Assembly: GCA_035491895.1 (NCBI GenBank)
Contig: DATJJY010000065.1
Coordinates: forward strand, 1-64,000
Direction: 5' to 3'
DNA length: 64,000 bases
From: DASTHG01 sp035491895
GTDB taxonomy: Bacteria; Gemmatimonadota; Gemmatimonadetes; Gemmatimonadales; GWC2-71-9
The translations under genes were made by a program, and so were the position numbers. The first letter of the stretch is position 1. Every line of letters starts with the position of its first letter. Positions 41,580 through 49,438 of this stretch are shown piece after piece. The notes beneath the pieces were generated by a model that was given only the letters and a program-made list of their open reading frames with translations, was not told the origin of the DNA and searched no databases.

Positions 41580-43843
41580 CAAACAAGTTGAAGCTGCATC
41601 TCATGTAATCGCCGGTATCTCCCATCGTGCCGCGCGAGCAGCTCCCGATGCGTCCCCGACTCCACCAGCCGCCCGTCCTCGATGACGAACAGACGCGAGG
41701 CGCGGCGCAGCGTCGACAGCCGGTGCGCGATGGCGAACACCGTGCGACCGGCGATGAGGCGGTCCAGCGCCTGCTGGATCTCCCGCTCCGTCTCCGTGTC
41801 CACGCTCGACGTCGCCTCGTCGAGAATGAGAATCCGCGGGTCGTGCAGGATCGCCCGCGCGATCGACACGCGCTGGCGCTCTCCGCCCGACAGCGTATGG
41901 CCCCGCTCCCCGACGACGGTGTCGTAGCCGCTGGGGAGCTTGCACACGAAATCGTGCGCATTCGCCGCCTGGGCGGCCGCGATCACGTCGCGGAGTGACG
42001 CCTCGGGCAACCCGTAGCGGATATTCTCCAGCACCGTGCCGTGGAACAGGTACGGATCCTGGAGCACCATCCCGATCTGGCGCCGGTAGTGTCCCGTCTC
42101 CAGCTCGCGGACGTCCACGCCGTCGATCCGCACCACGCCGCCCGTCACATCGTAGAACCGCGCGATCAGGTTCACGATCGTGCTCTTCCCTCCACCCGAC
42201 GACCCGACGAGCCCGATCAGCTCGCCGGGGAGGACGTCGAACGACACCCCCTTCAGCACCTGGCGGACGCCGTCGTAGGCGAAGGTCACCCGCTGAAACG
42301 TGACGCGGCCGCGCACCGGCTCGAGCCGCACCGGCCGCTCGCCGTCCCGCACTTCCGGCTCCGTGTCCATCACCTCGAAGATCCGGTGCGCCGAGGTGGT
42401 GGCGCGGTTCATGGTGCGGGCGATCTGCCCGATCACTTCGATCGGCCCCACGAACATCGTCGTATACAGCAGGAACGAGATGAACGTCCCGGTCGACAAT
42501 GCCGTTCCGTGGCCGAGCAGCCGCGGCACGGCGATGACCCACACGAGCACCGTCGTCACCTGCACCGCCAGCGTCAACAACGGCCAGAACGTCGTCCACA
42601 GCCGGTGCAGGTGGCTCACCTCCTCCGTCACGTCCTCGCTGCGGGTCGCGAACCGCTCGATCTCGCGATCCTCCTGGTTGAACGCCTTCACCACCCGGAT
42701 CCCGGGGATCGTGTCCGACAACACGTCGGTCATGCGCGACCATTTGCGCCATGCCCGGAGAAAGCGCCGGTTCAGCGCCTCGCCATGCCGGTAGATCAGC
42801 CAGCACAGGAACGGCACCGGCACCGTCATGACGAGCCCGAGCCGCCAGTCGAGCGTCAGCAGCACGGTCGACAGACCCGCGAGCATCACGATCGAGAGCG
42901 ACACGTCCACCACACCGAACGCCACGAAGTCCCAGAGCCGGTCGGTGTCCGACGATACCCGCGTGATCAGACTCCCCGTCTTCTTGCGCGAGAAGAACGA
43001 CAGGCTGAGCCGCTGGATGTGCTCGTACAGCTCGGCCCGAAGGTCGCGCGCCACCCATTCCCCGAGGATCGCCATCAGCCGGAGACGCACGATCGCCGCG
43101 CCGGACTTGATCAGGTACACGAGCGCCATCGCCGCGATGGCGATCGAGGCGATCAGCCCAGCACGCCCGATCGGCACGACGCCCTCCTGCGCCGGCCGGA
43201 TCACGCGGTCGATCAGGTAGCCCGCGAGATACGGCGGGACAAGACTGACCAGCGTGATGACCCCGGCCGCCCCCATCCCCAGGCCAAGCCGGCGCCGGTA
43301 CGGCTTGAGGTAGCCCAGCAGTCGGCGGATTACCGCCACCCGCTTGCCGGCCACCAGCGCCTGCGCGTCACGCACCGGACGAGCGACAGCATCGACGTAT
43401 TCACCGTCAGCGTCGCCGGGGGTGACCCGTCGTCCTTCGAGCGCCTCCTCGAGCACGAACCGCAAGTTCTCGAAGGCGCGCCGCTGGCGGTGGCTGTAGC
43501 GCACGACGAGCAGCGCCGGGTCCCCCGGCCGCCCCAGCAACGTGAGCGTCGTCGCCGACAGCCCGGGGGCCTCGATGACCGCCTGCACCCGCGACCGCCA
43601 CACGCTCTCGACCTCCCACCGCTCGCCATCCCGGCGGGCGGTGGCGAGATGCGTTGGGCCGAGCAACACCCACGTGGCGGCGAGCTGATGGGCGTGATCG
43701 AGATCCGCCAGCGCGTAGAGCTGCACCGGTGCGCCGTCCCACAGCGCCTCCACCTGGCGGCGCAGGTCGACCGGCAGCCGCGTGGGCTGCTCCAGGTAGC
43801 GAGCGACGATCGCTTCGTTCAGTTGTTGCGCTTGGTCTTCCAT
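41579..43843 (-). CDS. ABC exporter (half-transporter) of the DUF1854-associated type
   Basis: The product has 754 aa. An N-terminal extension of about 160 residues precedes the usual six-helix exporter domain (about 170-480, starting near RRLLGYLKPYRRRLGLGMGAAG). The ATPase domain has Walker A GSSGGGKST, signature LSGGERQRVS, Walker B ILILDEATSSVD and the switch His in IAHRLS. The extension contains YSHRQRRAFENLRFVLEE and has no homology that I recognise. The gene is upstream of the DUF1854 gene on the same strand, with a heptamer hairpin between them. An SD (GAGGA) lies 8 nt before ATG. The leader holds a strong hairpin and a short ORF. Cyanophycin-linked transport is a family-level annotation, not shown here. 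Confidence 0.92.
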   Translation of the reverse strand: MEDQAQQLNEAIVARYLEQPTRLPVDLRRQVEALWDGAPVQLYALADLDHAHQLAATWVLLGPTHLATARRDGERWEVESVWRSRVQAVIEAPGLSATTLTLLGRPGDPALLVVRYSHRQRRAFENLRFVLEEALEGRRVTPGDADGEYVDAVARPVRDAQALVAGKRVAVIRRLLGYLKPYRRRLGLGMGAAGVITLVSLVPPYLAGYLIDRVIRPAQEGVVPIGRAGLIASIAIAAMALVYLIKSGAAIVRLRLMAILGEWVARDLRAELYEHIQRLSLSFFSRKKTGSLITRVSSDTDRLWDFVAFGVVDVSLSIVMLAGLSTVLLTLDWRLGLVMTVPVPFLCWLIYRHGEALNRRFLRAWRKWSRMTDVLSDTIPGIRVVKAFNQEDREIERFATRSEDVTEEVSHLHRLWTTFWPLLTLAVQVTTVLVWVIAVPRLLGHGTALSTGTFISFLLYTTMFVGPIEVIGQIARTMNRATTSAHRIFEVMDTEPEVRDGERPVRLEPVRGRVTFQRVTFAYDGVRQVLKGVSFDVLPGELIGLVGSSGGGKSTIVNLIARFYDVTGGVVRIDGVDVRELETGHYRRQIGMVLQDPYLFHGTVLENIRYGLPEASLRDVIAAAQAANAHDFVCKLPSGYDTVVGERGHTLSGGERQRVSIARAILHDPRILILDEATSSVDTETEREIQQALDRLIAGRTVFAIAHRLSTLRRASRLFVIEDGRLVESGTHRELLARHDGRYRRLHEMQLQLV

Positions 43844-43876
43844 CTGCGTGATCCTCAGGAGTTATGGCAAACGAAA

Positions 43877-43913
43877 CGGCCTTTCGGGTTCTCTGGAAGC
43901 ACCCGAAAGGCCG
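43877..43913 (-). terminator. 13-bp hairpin with T-rich tail in the ABC gene leader (attenuator-like)
   Basis: On the minus strand CGGCCTTTCGGGT pairs perfectly with ACCCGAAAGGCCG around an 11-nt loop, followed by TTTCGTTT. It lies 33 nt upstream of the ABC ATG and 25 nt downstream of the stop codon of a short ORF. A terminator inside a leader, next to a leader ORF, is the layout of transcription attenuation. Confidence 0.65.
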
Positions 43914-43938
43914 GATCACACAATGGAATCGCGGACTT

Positions 43939-44025
43939 CTAGGGTGCTCGTCTCCTCGAATCGTCTTCGGCGGACGCAACACGCCCACCGAGCGCCACGA
44001 TCGGCGCGGTCCGGATGACGAACAT
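43939..44025 (-). CDS. possible leader peptide, 28 aa, with consecutive rare Arg codons
   Basis: Starting at ATG 44025 the frame encodes 28 residues and ends ...EDDSRRRAP. The three Arg codons in a row are AGG, AGA, CGA, which are uncommon in a GC-rich genome and could make a ribosome stall when charged Arg-tRNA is scarce. The stop is 25 nt before the terminator-like hairpin of the ABC/DUF1854 operon. An in-frame ATG further upstream (about 44073) gives a longer peptide. The SD is weak. There is no homology evidence, so this is an inference from layout only. In the rest of 43844-44161 I see nothing else. Confidence 0.35.
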   Translation of the reverse strand: MFVIRTAPIVALGGRVASAEDDSRRRAP

Positions 44026-44161
44026 CCGGGCCCACCGGGGCGACAGGGGAGTAAGAGCGGTGCGCGTATACATGTTCGAGAAGAAACCCTCGTGTGCTGG
44101 TTGTTGGACGGCTACTGGACGCAAAGTAAGAAGCCGCCGAACCCGAAGCAAGGGGAGCTCG

Positions 44162-44458
44162 TCAGGAAGGCGTGGAGTCCGCCGGGCGCCCGACTTGCGG
44201 GAGACGACGCTTTCCGGAGAGCAGCTGCTGAACGAATTCCTGACCGCGACCGAGCTGAGCCACGCGCTGCGCCAGCTCGGCGATGCGTTCGTGCACATCC
44301 CCGGTGTCGCGGGGGTTGTCGCGGGGACCCAGGGTCGCCGCCAGCCGGTCCTCCAGCTGGCTCAAACGGGTACGGGCCCGCCACCAGGCGGCGCCGAACA
44401 GAATCGCACCGGCCACGGCGGCACCGAATACGGTGAAGAACACGGCTTCGTCGTCCAT
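44162..44458 (-). CDS. small membrane protein with TM helix and coiled coil
   Basis: The 98-aa protein begins MDDEAVFFTVFGAAVAGAILFG, a single TM helix close to the N-terminus. An amphipathic region with heptad spacing follows (RTRLSQLEDRLAATL, HERIAELAQRVAQLGRGQEFVQQLL). The topology is that of a membrane-anchored coiled coil facing the cytoplasm, as in many small envelope-stress or kinase-linked proteins. I do not recognise a family. Two further in-frame ATGs lie 6 and 12 nt upstream. It is divergent from the ankyrin-repeat gene and upstream of the leader ORF on the same strand. Confidence 0.7.
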   Translation of the reverse strand: MDDEAVFFTVFGAAVAGAILFGAAWWRARTRLSQLEDRLAATLGPRDNPRDTGDVHERIAELAQRVAQLGRGQEFVQQLLSGKRRLPQVGRPADSTPS

Positions 44459-44526
44459 GCGCATCGGCATAGTTGGGAGTGTTCACCGTACGGATGGGCG
44501 GCCCGAGGGTTTCAAGCCTGCAAGCC

Positions 44527-44555
44527 TTGTCAGCGTTCGACGAGTCCGATACACT
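44527..44555 (+). promoter_or_regulatory. sigma70-type promoter of the ankyrin-repeat gene
   Basis: TTGTCA (44527-44532), 17-bp spacer, TACACT (44550-44555). The message would have a leader of about 120 nt and a good SD (GGGAGGAG) before the ATG at 44683. The remainder of the gap shows nothing else. Confidence 0.5.
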
Positions 44556-44682
44556 GGAAGCGCAAGGCAGGTTGCATCCCGTCCGCGGGAAGGGACCATC
44601 CCACCTGCGCCGTACCGCAGTACAAACTCGACCTCTCTTCTGCCCCGCATGCGGACACGGGCGATCCTGAAGGGAGGAGTCC

Positions 44683-46194
44683 ATGACACGCCGACTACCC
44701 GCTCGTCCCAACCTCGAGCATCTCAAGAAGCAGGCGAAGGTCCTGCACGAGCAGCTCGCCAGCGGTAATCCGCAGGCACACGAGCGATTTCGCGCGCTCC
44801 TGTCCCGGTCCGCTCCGGCGACGCCGCAGCTCGCCGATGCCCAGCTCGCCCTGGCTCGCGACTACGGCTTCGCGAGCTGGGCCAAGCTGAAAGCGCACGT
44901 CGAGGCGCTGGCGCCCGCCGACCCGCCCGCGGAGCTCGTGGCGGCCATCCACACGAACGATGCCGGCCGGGTTCGGGCGGTGCTGGAGCGCTACCCCGCG
45001 TTGCGCACGCAGCTGAACGACACCATGCCCGGCCTCCACTTCGGCGCGACGCCGCTGCTCGCGGCGGTTCCCTTCACCAATCGTGAGATGATCGACGTCC
45101 TGCTCGCTGCCGGGGCCGACATCAACCAGCGCAGCCACTGGTGGGCGGGCAGCTTCGGCGTGCTGGACGACGATCGCGGTCTCGCCTCCTTCTTGATCGA
45201 GCGGGGCGCCCGAGTGGACGTCAACGCCGCAGCGAAGCTCGGCATGATGGACGTGCTCGAGCGGCTGGTCGCCGCGGATCCCGACCTGGTGCACGCGCGG
45301 GGCGGCGACGGCCAGACCCCGCTGCACGTGGCGCCTACGATCGACGTGGCGCGGTGGCTGCTCGACCATGGGGCCGATATCGACGCGCGGGACGTGGATC
45401 ACGAATCGACCCCGGCTCAGTACATGGTGCGCGATCGCCAGGAGGTCGCCCGGTTCCTCGTATCGCGCGGCTGTCACACCGACATCCTCATGGCGGCGGC
45501 GTTGGGGGACGTGGATCGCGTGCAACGCCACCTGGACGACGATCCGGGGTGCATACGGATGAGTGTCTCCCCGCAGTGGTTCCCGATGCAGGACCCACGC
45601 GCGGGAGGCTCGATCTACATCTGGACCTTGGGACAGCACGTCACTCCGCACATCGTGGCGCGTGAATTCGGGCACGATGACGTGGTGCGGCTGCTACTGG
45701 AACGGAGCCCCGAGGAGCTGAAGCTGGCGGTGGCGTGCGAGCTGGGAGACGAGTCGACCTTCCAACGCCTCCTCGCGGCCCGTCCGGACATTGCCGCGAC
45801 GCTCTCGGACGACGACCGGCGCCACCTCGTCAGCGCCGCGCAGAACAACAACACGAACGCCGTGCGGCTGATGCTCGCGGCCGGCTGGCCCGTCGTGGTG
45901 CGTGGCCAGCACGGCGGGACACCGCTGCATTGGGCCGCCTGGCACGGCAACGCCGCGATGGTTCGCGAGATCCTCCGCTACGACCCGCCGCTCGAGCTGC
46001 GCGGCGACGATCACGATCTCACAGCCCTCGGCTGGGCGCTGCACGGATCAGAGAACGGGTGGCACCGGAAGACGGGAGACTACGCAGGCGTCGTCGACGC
46101 GCTCATGGCCGCTGGGGCGAAGCTCCCCGAGAACGAGTTCGAGGTGCGTGAGACGGTGCGGCGGGTTATTGAGGAGTACGGCAAAAAGGCGTAA
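44683..46194 (+). CDS. ankyrin-repeat protein
   Basis: The 503-aa protein starts 5 nt after GGGAGGAG. The first 85 residues (NLEHLKKQAKVLHEQL..., ALARDYGFASWAKLKAHVEAL) form a helical domain that often precedes ankyrin repeats in bacteria. From about 90 there are ankyrin repeats, clearest at GATPLLAAVPFTNREMIDVLLAAGADIN, DGQTPLHVAPTIDVARWLLDHGADID and HGGTPLHWAAWHGNAAMVREIL. There is no signal peptide, so it is cytoplasmic and likely a protein-protein interaction module. The stop codon abuts a heptamer hairpin shared with the convergent S46 peptidase gene. The partner is unknown. Confidence 0.92.
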   Translation: MTRRLPARPNLEHLKKQAKVLHEQLASGNPQAHERFRALLSRSAPATPQLADAQLALARDYGFASWAKLKAHVEALAPADPPAELVAAIHTNDAGRVRAVLERYPALRTQLNDTMPGLHFGATPLLAAVPFTNREMIDVLLAAGADINQRSHWWAGSFGVLDDDRGLASFLIERGARVDVNAAAKLGMMDVLERLVAADPDLVHARGGDGQTPLHVAPTIDVARWLLDHGADIDARDVDHESTPAQYMVRDRQEVARFLVSRGCHTDILMAAALGDVDRVQRHLDDDPGCIRMSVSPQWFPMQDPRAGGSIYIWTLGQHVTPHIVAREFGHDDVVRLLLERSPEELKLAVACELGDESTFQRLLAARPDIAATLSDDDRRHLVSAAQNNNTNAVRLMLAAGWPVVVRGQHGGTPLHWAAWHGNAAMVREILRYDPPLELRGDDHDLTALGWALHGSENGWHRKTGDYAGVVDALMAAGAKLPENEFEVRETVRRVIEEYGKKA

Positions 46195-46249
46195 TCGGTC
46201 GTCGGTCATCGGTAACGTCTGTACCGACTACCGATGACCGATGACGCAT
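46194..46249. repeat. inverted heptamer arrays between convergent genes
   Basis: ATCGGTC, GTCGGTC, ATCGGTA (46194-46214), then, after 7 nt, TACCGAC, TACCGAT, GACCGAT, GACGCAT (46222-46249). The arms form a hairpin of about 20 bp with few mismatches. It occupies almost the whole 63-bp gap and could end transcription in both directions. Confidence 0.85.
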
Positions 46250-46257
46250 CCTTTTGC

Positions 46258-48345
46258 CTATTGAGAGTCGCTTGCGCCAAGTTGCCCCGTCAACAGCTCC
46301 GCCACCACCCGATGCGCCCCGTACACCTTGTCGAGCGCCGCCTGGATCGCCCGCACGTCCACCATGACGTTGCGGCCGCGCTCCGGGAGGTAGATGTAGT
46401 CGCGCACCAGCGCATCGATGTTGCGGTCGAAGTTGAGCCCGACGATCCGCAGGTCCTTGGTGACGGCGGGTGAGCCCGAGTTGCCGCCGTAGGTGTCGGC
46501 GGTCGAGACGAAATCGAGCGGCGTGCCGAGGTCGAGCCCCGGGGGCGGCGTGCGCCAGCGGTAGGGGAGGTCCCAATCGCTCCCGGGCCCCGCCGCCCGG
46601 AAACGATCGTACATCCCGAAGAACGTCGTGAACGGCGGGGCCAGCGTCCCGTTGTAGGCGTAGCCCTGCACCACGCCGTCGGCGACGCGCGGCGAGAAGG
46701 TGCCATCCGGCGGGACGCTCCTCCCGTACACGGCGAATCGCGCCCGCCCCAGCTCACTCGCCAGCTCGCGCTCGGCGGTGGCGATGCGATTGAAGTCGGT
46801 CTGAAACGCCCGCCACGCGGGCAACAGCGCCGTGACGAGTCGCAAAGCCGGGTCGTCGGTCGGCATCCCGGCGGAGAGTGCCCGCGCCGCGGCGCCCGAG
46901 TCCGCGAGCACGGAGTGATCGAGCAGCGCCAGCGCGGCGGCCTGAGGTGAGGACTGCCCCGCCAGTATCGCTTTCGACAGGGCGTGAGTCGGCCCGTACG
47001 CCGTCACGATGTCGCTCAGCTCGAGCGTCAGGAACGCCAGCTCCAGCTCGCGCGGCAGGCTTCTCACCTGTGCCGCCCGCTGGCTGAAAATCTGCGCCGA
47101 ATCGTGCGATGCCCCCGCGATCTGGGCGATGTTCAACGCCCGCTGGACGATCCCCGATCCCGCAAAGCCGCTCCCGAAGAACGCGAAGCCGCGATACGGT
47201 GACGCCAGCGCCGTCTTCTGCCTTTCTACGTCCGCGAGCTGCTGCAGCAGACGGCCGTAGCGATCCTTCAGATCTCTCCGGGCCGCGAGACTGTCGCGCA
47301 AGTCCTGCTCGGCACGCCGGCGCCGATCGACGATGACGGAATCGAGCAGCGCCCCGAAGCGGCCCTGCGACGACTTCAGGCTGTTCGACAACCCGAACAT
47401 CCAGTTGCGCATGTCGAGCGAATCACCGCTGGCGCGATGGGCAGCGTAGTAGGCGTGGAGCGCGTTGAGACGCGAAGCGAGGAACGCCACCTGCGCCGGA
47501 ACGCTCACCTGGCGCTCGAAGTCGAGCTGCGACATCGCCTTCAACCGGGACGTCGATCCGGGGTTGCCAATGACGAACACGGCATCGCCGGGCTTCACCC
47601 CGTCCTTCCCCCACGTGAACCAGTTCGCGGTTTCGAATGGCTTGCCGTCGGGGCCGTAGACGCGCAGCACGGAAAAGTCGAGCGCGTAGCGGGGGTAGGT
47701 GAAGTTGTCGGGGTCGCCGCCGAAGAAGCCCATCTGCAGCTCCGGCGCTGCCACGAGCCGGACGTCGGTGAAACGGCGGAACACGTACGCCGAGTAGCGG
47801 CCGCCGTTGTACAGCGGGACGATCTGCACCCAGATCGAGTCGCCCGGGTGGGCGTACTGTGTCTTGAGTCGCCCGCCGATCGTGCTGCCCGCTTCGCGAC
47901 GTACTCGGCTGCGCGCCGAATCGCTGGCGACGCGGTCGACCTGCGGCAGCACTTCGTCCGTGACGTCCTGGACGGCGAGCAGCTGGTCGATGAAGAAGTC
48001 CGGCAGCTTACGCTCGTCGGCAAGGGAATGGGCGACGAACCCGGAATCGAGCAGTGTCTCCCCCGGCTTCGTCACGGCGCTGATGCCTTCCCGGGCGCAG
48101 TGGTGGTTCGTGACGACGAGGCCGTGGGGAGAGACGAACGCCGCCGAGCAGCCGGGGAGGCGCAGCGCCGCCAAGCGCGCGCGTGCGAACCAGGCCGAGT
48201 CCGCCGCAAAGCCGTAGGTCGCGGTGAAGTAGCGATCGGGCGGATACTCGAACGTCCACATCTTGCCCAGGTCGAACGCTCGGCTCGGGTCTTGAGCGGT
48301 CAGGAGACCAGGGAGAACGAACAAGAGGAAACGAGCCGCTTTCAT
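46258..48345 (-). CDS. S46 family peptidase (dipeptidyl-peptidase 7/11-like)
   Basis: The 695-aa secreted serine peptidase has a signal peptide (LLFVLPGLLTAQ). S46 features: GKMWTFEYPP at the mature N-terminus, the catalytic His in VVTNHHC, FGGDPDNFTYPRY near the Asp region, and the catalytic Ser in TYGGNSGSPAV near the C-terminus. These enzymes remove dipeptides from the N-terminus of peptides; DPP7 and DPP11 differ in specificity by a residue just after the Ser region, and I do not assign which. The ATG overlaps the stop of the nudI-like gene (ATGA) and also has a GGAG about 7 nt upstream. With the M1 and M14 enzymes it forms a peptide-degrading set. Confidence 0.94.
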   Translation of the reverse strand: MKAARFLLFVLPGLLTAQDPSRAFDLGKMWTFEYPPDRYFTATYGFAADSAWFARARLAALRLPGCSAAFVSPHGLVVTNHHCAREGISAVTKPGETLLDSGFVAHSLADERKLPDFFIDQLLAVQDVTDEVLPQVDRVASDSARSRVRREAGSTIGGRLKTQYAHPGDSIWVQIVPLYNGGRYSAYVFRRFTDVRLVAAPELQMGFFGGDPDNFTYPRYALDFSVLRVYGPDGKPFETANWFTWGKDGVKPGDAVFVIGNPGSTSRLKAMSQLDFERQVSVPAQVAFLASRLNALHAYYAAHRASGDSLDMRNWMFGLSNSLKSSQGRFGALLDSVIVDRRRRAEQDLRDSLAARRDLKDRYGRLLQQLADVERQKTALASPYRGFAFFGSGFAGSGIVQRALNIAQIAGASHDSAQIFSQRAAQVRSLPRELELAFLTLELSDIVTAYGPTHALSKAILAGQSSPQAAALALLDHSVLADSGAAARALSAGMPTDDPALRLVTALLPAWRAFQTDFNRIATAERELASELGRARFAVYGRSVPPDGTFSPRVADGVVQGYAYNGTLAPPFTTFFGMYDRFRAAGPGSDWDLPYRWRTPPPGLDLGTPLDFVSTADTYGGNSGSPAVTKDLRIVGLNFDRNIDALVRDYIYLPERGRNVMVDVRAIQAALDKVYGAHRVVAELLTGQLGASDSQ

Positions 48346-48818
48346 GCTGAGCTCCGCGGGGGTCCGGAATGAGATGCGTTTGGCGCGAGGGGGGTTGCAA
48401 GCACGCCGACCTGGTGCAGAGTGATGCGCGTGGCGTCATTCATGTCATAGCGGTCGAGCTCATCGGGCGCGACCCAGTCATATGCGTCGAATTCTTCGTT
48501 GATGACAGGGTCGCGACCGTCGGTGGTGCACGCATAGATCAGAAAAACCATGTACATCGTCTGGCGTTCGCCCGTGGGCTGAAGCTTCTCGTGTACCTCC
48601 CCCTTGAAGTACAGCGGCTCCATCGTGAGGAGGTCGAGCTGCAGTTCCTCCCGCACCTCGCGACGCAGGGCGTCCTCGATCCGCTCCCCCTCTTCTACGC
48701 CGCCACCCGGGAGTCCCCATTGTCCGGGGAACACACCGCGGTGCCCCGGCATCTTGATGAGGAGGTAGCGGCCATCGGCGCGGCGGATGAGGGGGACGAC
48801 GATGAGGCGACGTTTCAT
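48342..48818 (-). CDS. nudI: Nudix hydrolase, NudI-like
   Basis: The 158-aa protein carries a full Nudix box: GGGVEEGERIEDALRREVREEL, with the Mg-binding Glu pair, at about 38-60. The flanks match E. coli NudI well: a start of RRLIVVPLIRR, then LLIKMPGHRGVFPGQWGLPGGG, MYMVFLIYACT and INEEFDAYDWVAPDELDRYDMNDATR. NudI hydrolyses pyrimidine (deoxy)nucleoside triphosphates. About 15 residues at the C-terminus go beyond NudI. It overlaps the S46 peptidase start by 4 bp, an odd functional pairing that may only reflect coupling. A structured palindromic element lies upstream. Confidence 0.92.
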   Translation of the reverse strand: MKRRLIVVPLIRRADGRYLLIKMPGHRGVFPGQWGLPGGGVEEGERIEDALRREVREELQLDLLTMEPLYFKGEVHEKLQPTGERQTMYMVFLIYACTTDGRDPVINEEFDAYDWVAPDELDRYDMNDATRITLHQVGVLATPLAPNASHSGPPRSSA

Positions 48819-48843
48819 GCCATTCTCGAGGTGCTCGGTTGCT

Positions 48844-48937
48844 CGCGGCTAAAGCCGCGGGCTCGGCTGGACTGTCACCGATGGTGACGATGTCGACGTC
48901 TTAGCGACAGCAGCCGAGTCACGACTCTCAGTCGCGA
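48844..48937 (-). repeat. structured palindromic element, copy 2 (opposite orientation)
   Basis: Hairpin CGCGGCT/AGCCGCG (48844-48859); clamp CTCGGCT (48862-48868) with AGCCGAG (48912-48918) enclosing hairpin GTCACC/GGTGAC; and hairpin TCACGACT/AGTCGCGA (48919-48937, one mismatch). The reverse complement aligns with 26354-26453 along its length. In the outer hairpin GGCT/AGCC of copy 1 is GACT/AGTC here, a compensatory pair change. Confidence 0.8.
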
Positions 48938-48965
48938 CTAAAACGACGAATGAATGTCGCGAAAT

Positions 48966-49355
48966 CTAACCGGACGCAGCGGGCCCCTGTGGTCGGAGAG
49001 ATCGCGCCACGAGTCCGATCCCGGCGGCGAGGAGGCCGAGGATCACCAGGGTGTCGAACAGCGACGTCGATTGAAAGTAGATGTGGAGATTGGCGAGGAT
49101 GCCCGCCACGATGATGATCGCGCCGGCGCCCGTGAGTCCCCAGCCGAGGATGGAGCGCCCGTTGAAGAACAGCACTCCGATCCCGACGAGCAGCGGCAGG
49201 AGCGACAGCCCGAAGGCGTTGTAGCCCCACAGCAGCCACCCGCCGCTCGCGACGGTGACCCGCGTGAGCAGCAGATAGCCGCCCGCGACGATCATGGCGG
49301 CGCCGATGATGAATGTCCCCACGCCACCGGGCGTGCCGCCTGCTCCACGAATCAT
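48966..49355 (-). CDS. small polytopic membrane protein, family not recognised
   Basis: The 129-aa protein has four hydrophobic stretches: VGTFIIGAAMIVAGGYLLL, FGLSLLPLLVGIGVLFF, LGWGLTGAGAIIIVAGILA and LFDTLVILGLLAAGIGLVA. The layout resembles small DUF-type membrane proteins in which a Gly-rich helix pair is repeated. The start at 49355 (MIRGAGG) fits best. The frame stays open upstream, but those residues are not hydrophobic or conserved in style. It is divergent from the ABC exporter gene. No function can be given. Confidence 0.75.
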   Translation of the reverse strand: MIRGAGGTPGGVGTFIIGAAMIVAGGYLLLTRVTVASGGWLLWGYNAFGLSLLPLLVGIGVLFFNGRSILGWGLTGAGAIIIVAGILANLHIYFQSTSLFDTLVILGLLAAGIGLVARSLRPQGPAASG

Positions 49356-49425
49356 GCGCGCTCCGGGCTCCGTCACTGGGTGCGGCAACGCTGCACCGCC
49401 GGCGCCCACGGCGCAAGGAGGCGAG

Positions 49426-49431
49426 TAGTAT
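49426..49431 (+). promoter_or_regulatory. -10 hexamer TAGTAT of the ABC exporter gene
   Basis: TAGTAT ends 7 nt before the GTG at 49439, with no SD between. It is consistent with a leaderless message. Confidence 0.4.
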
Positions 49432-49438
49432 TCCCCTT

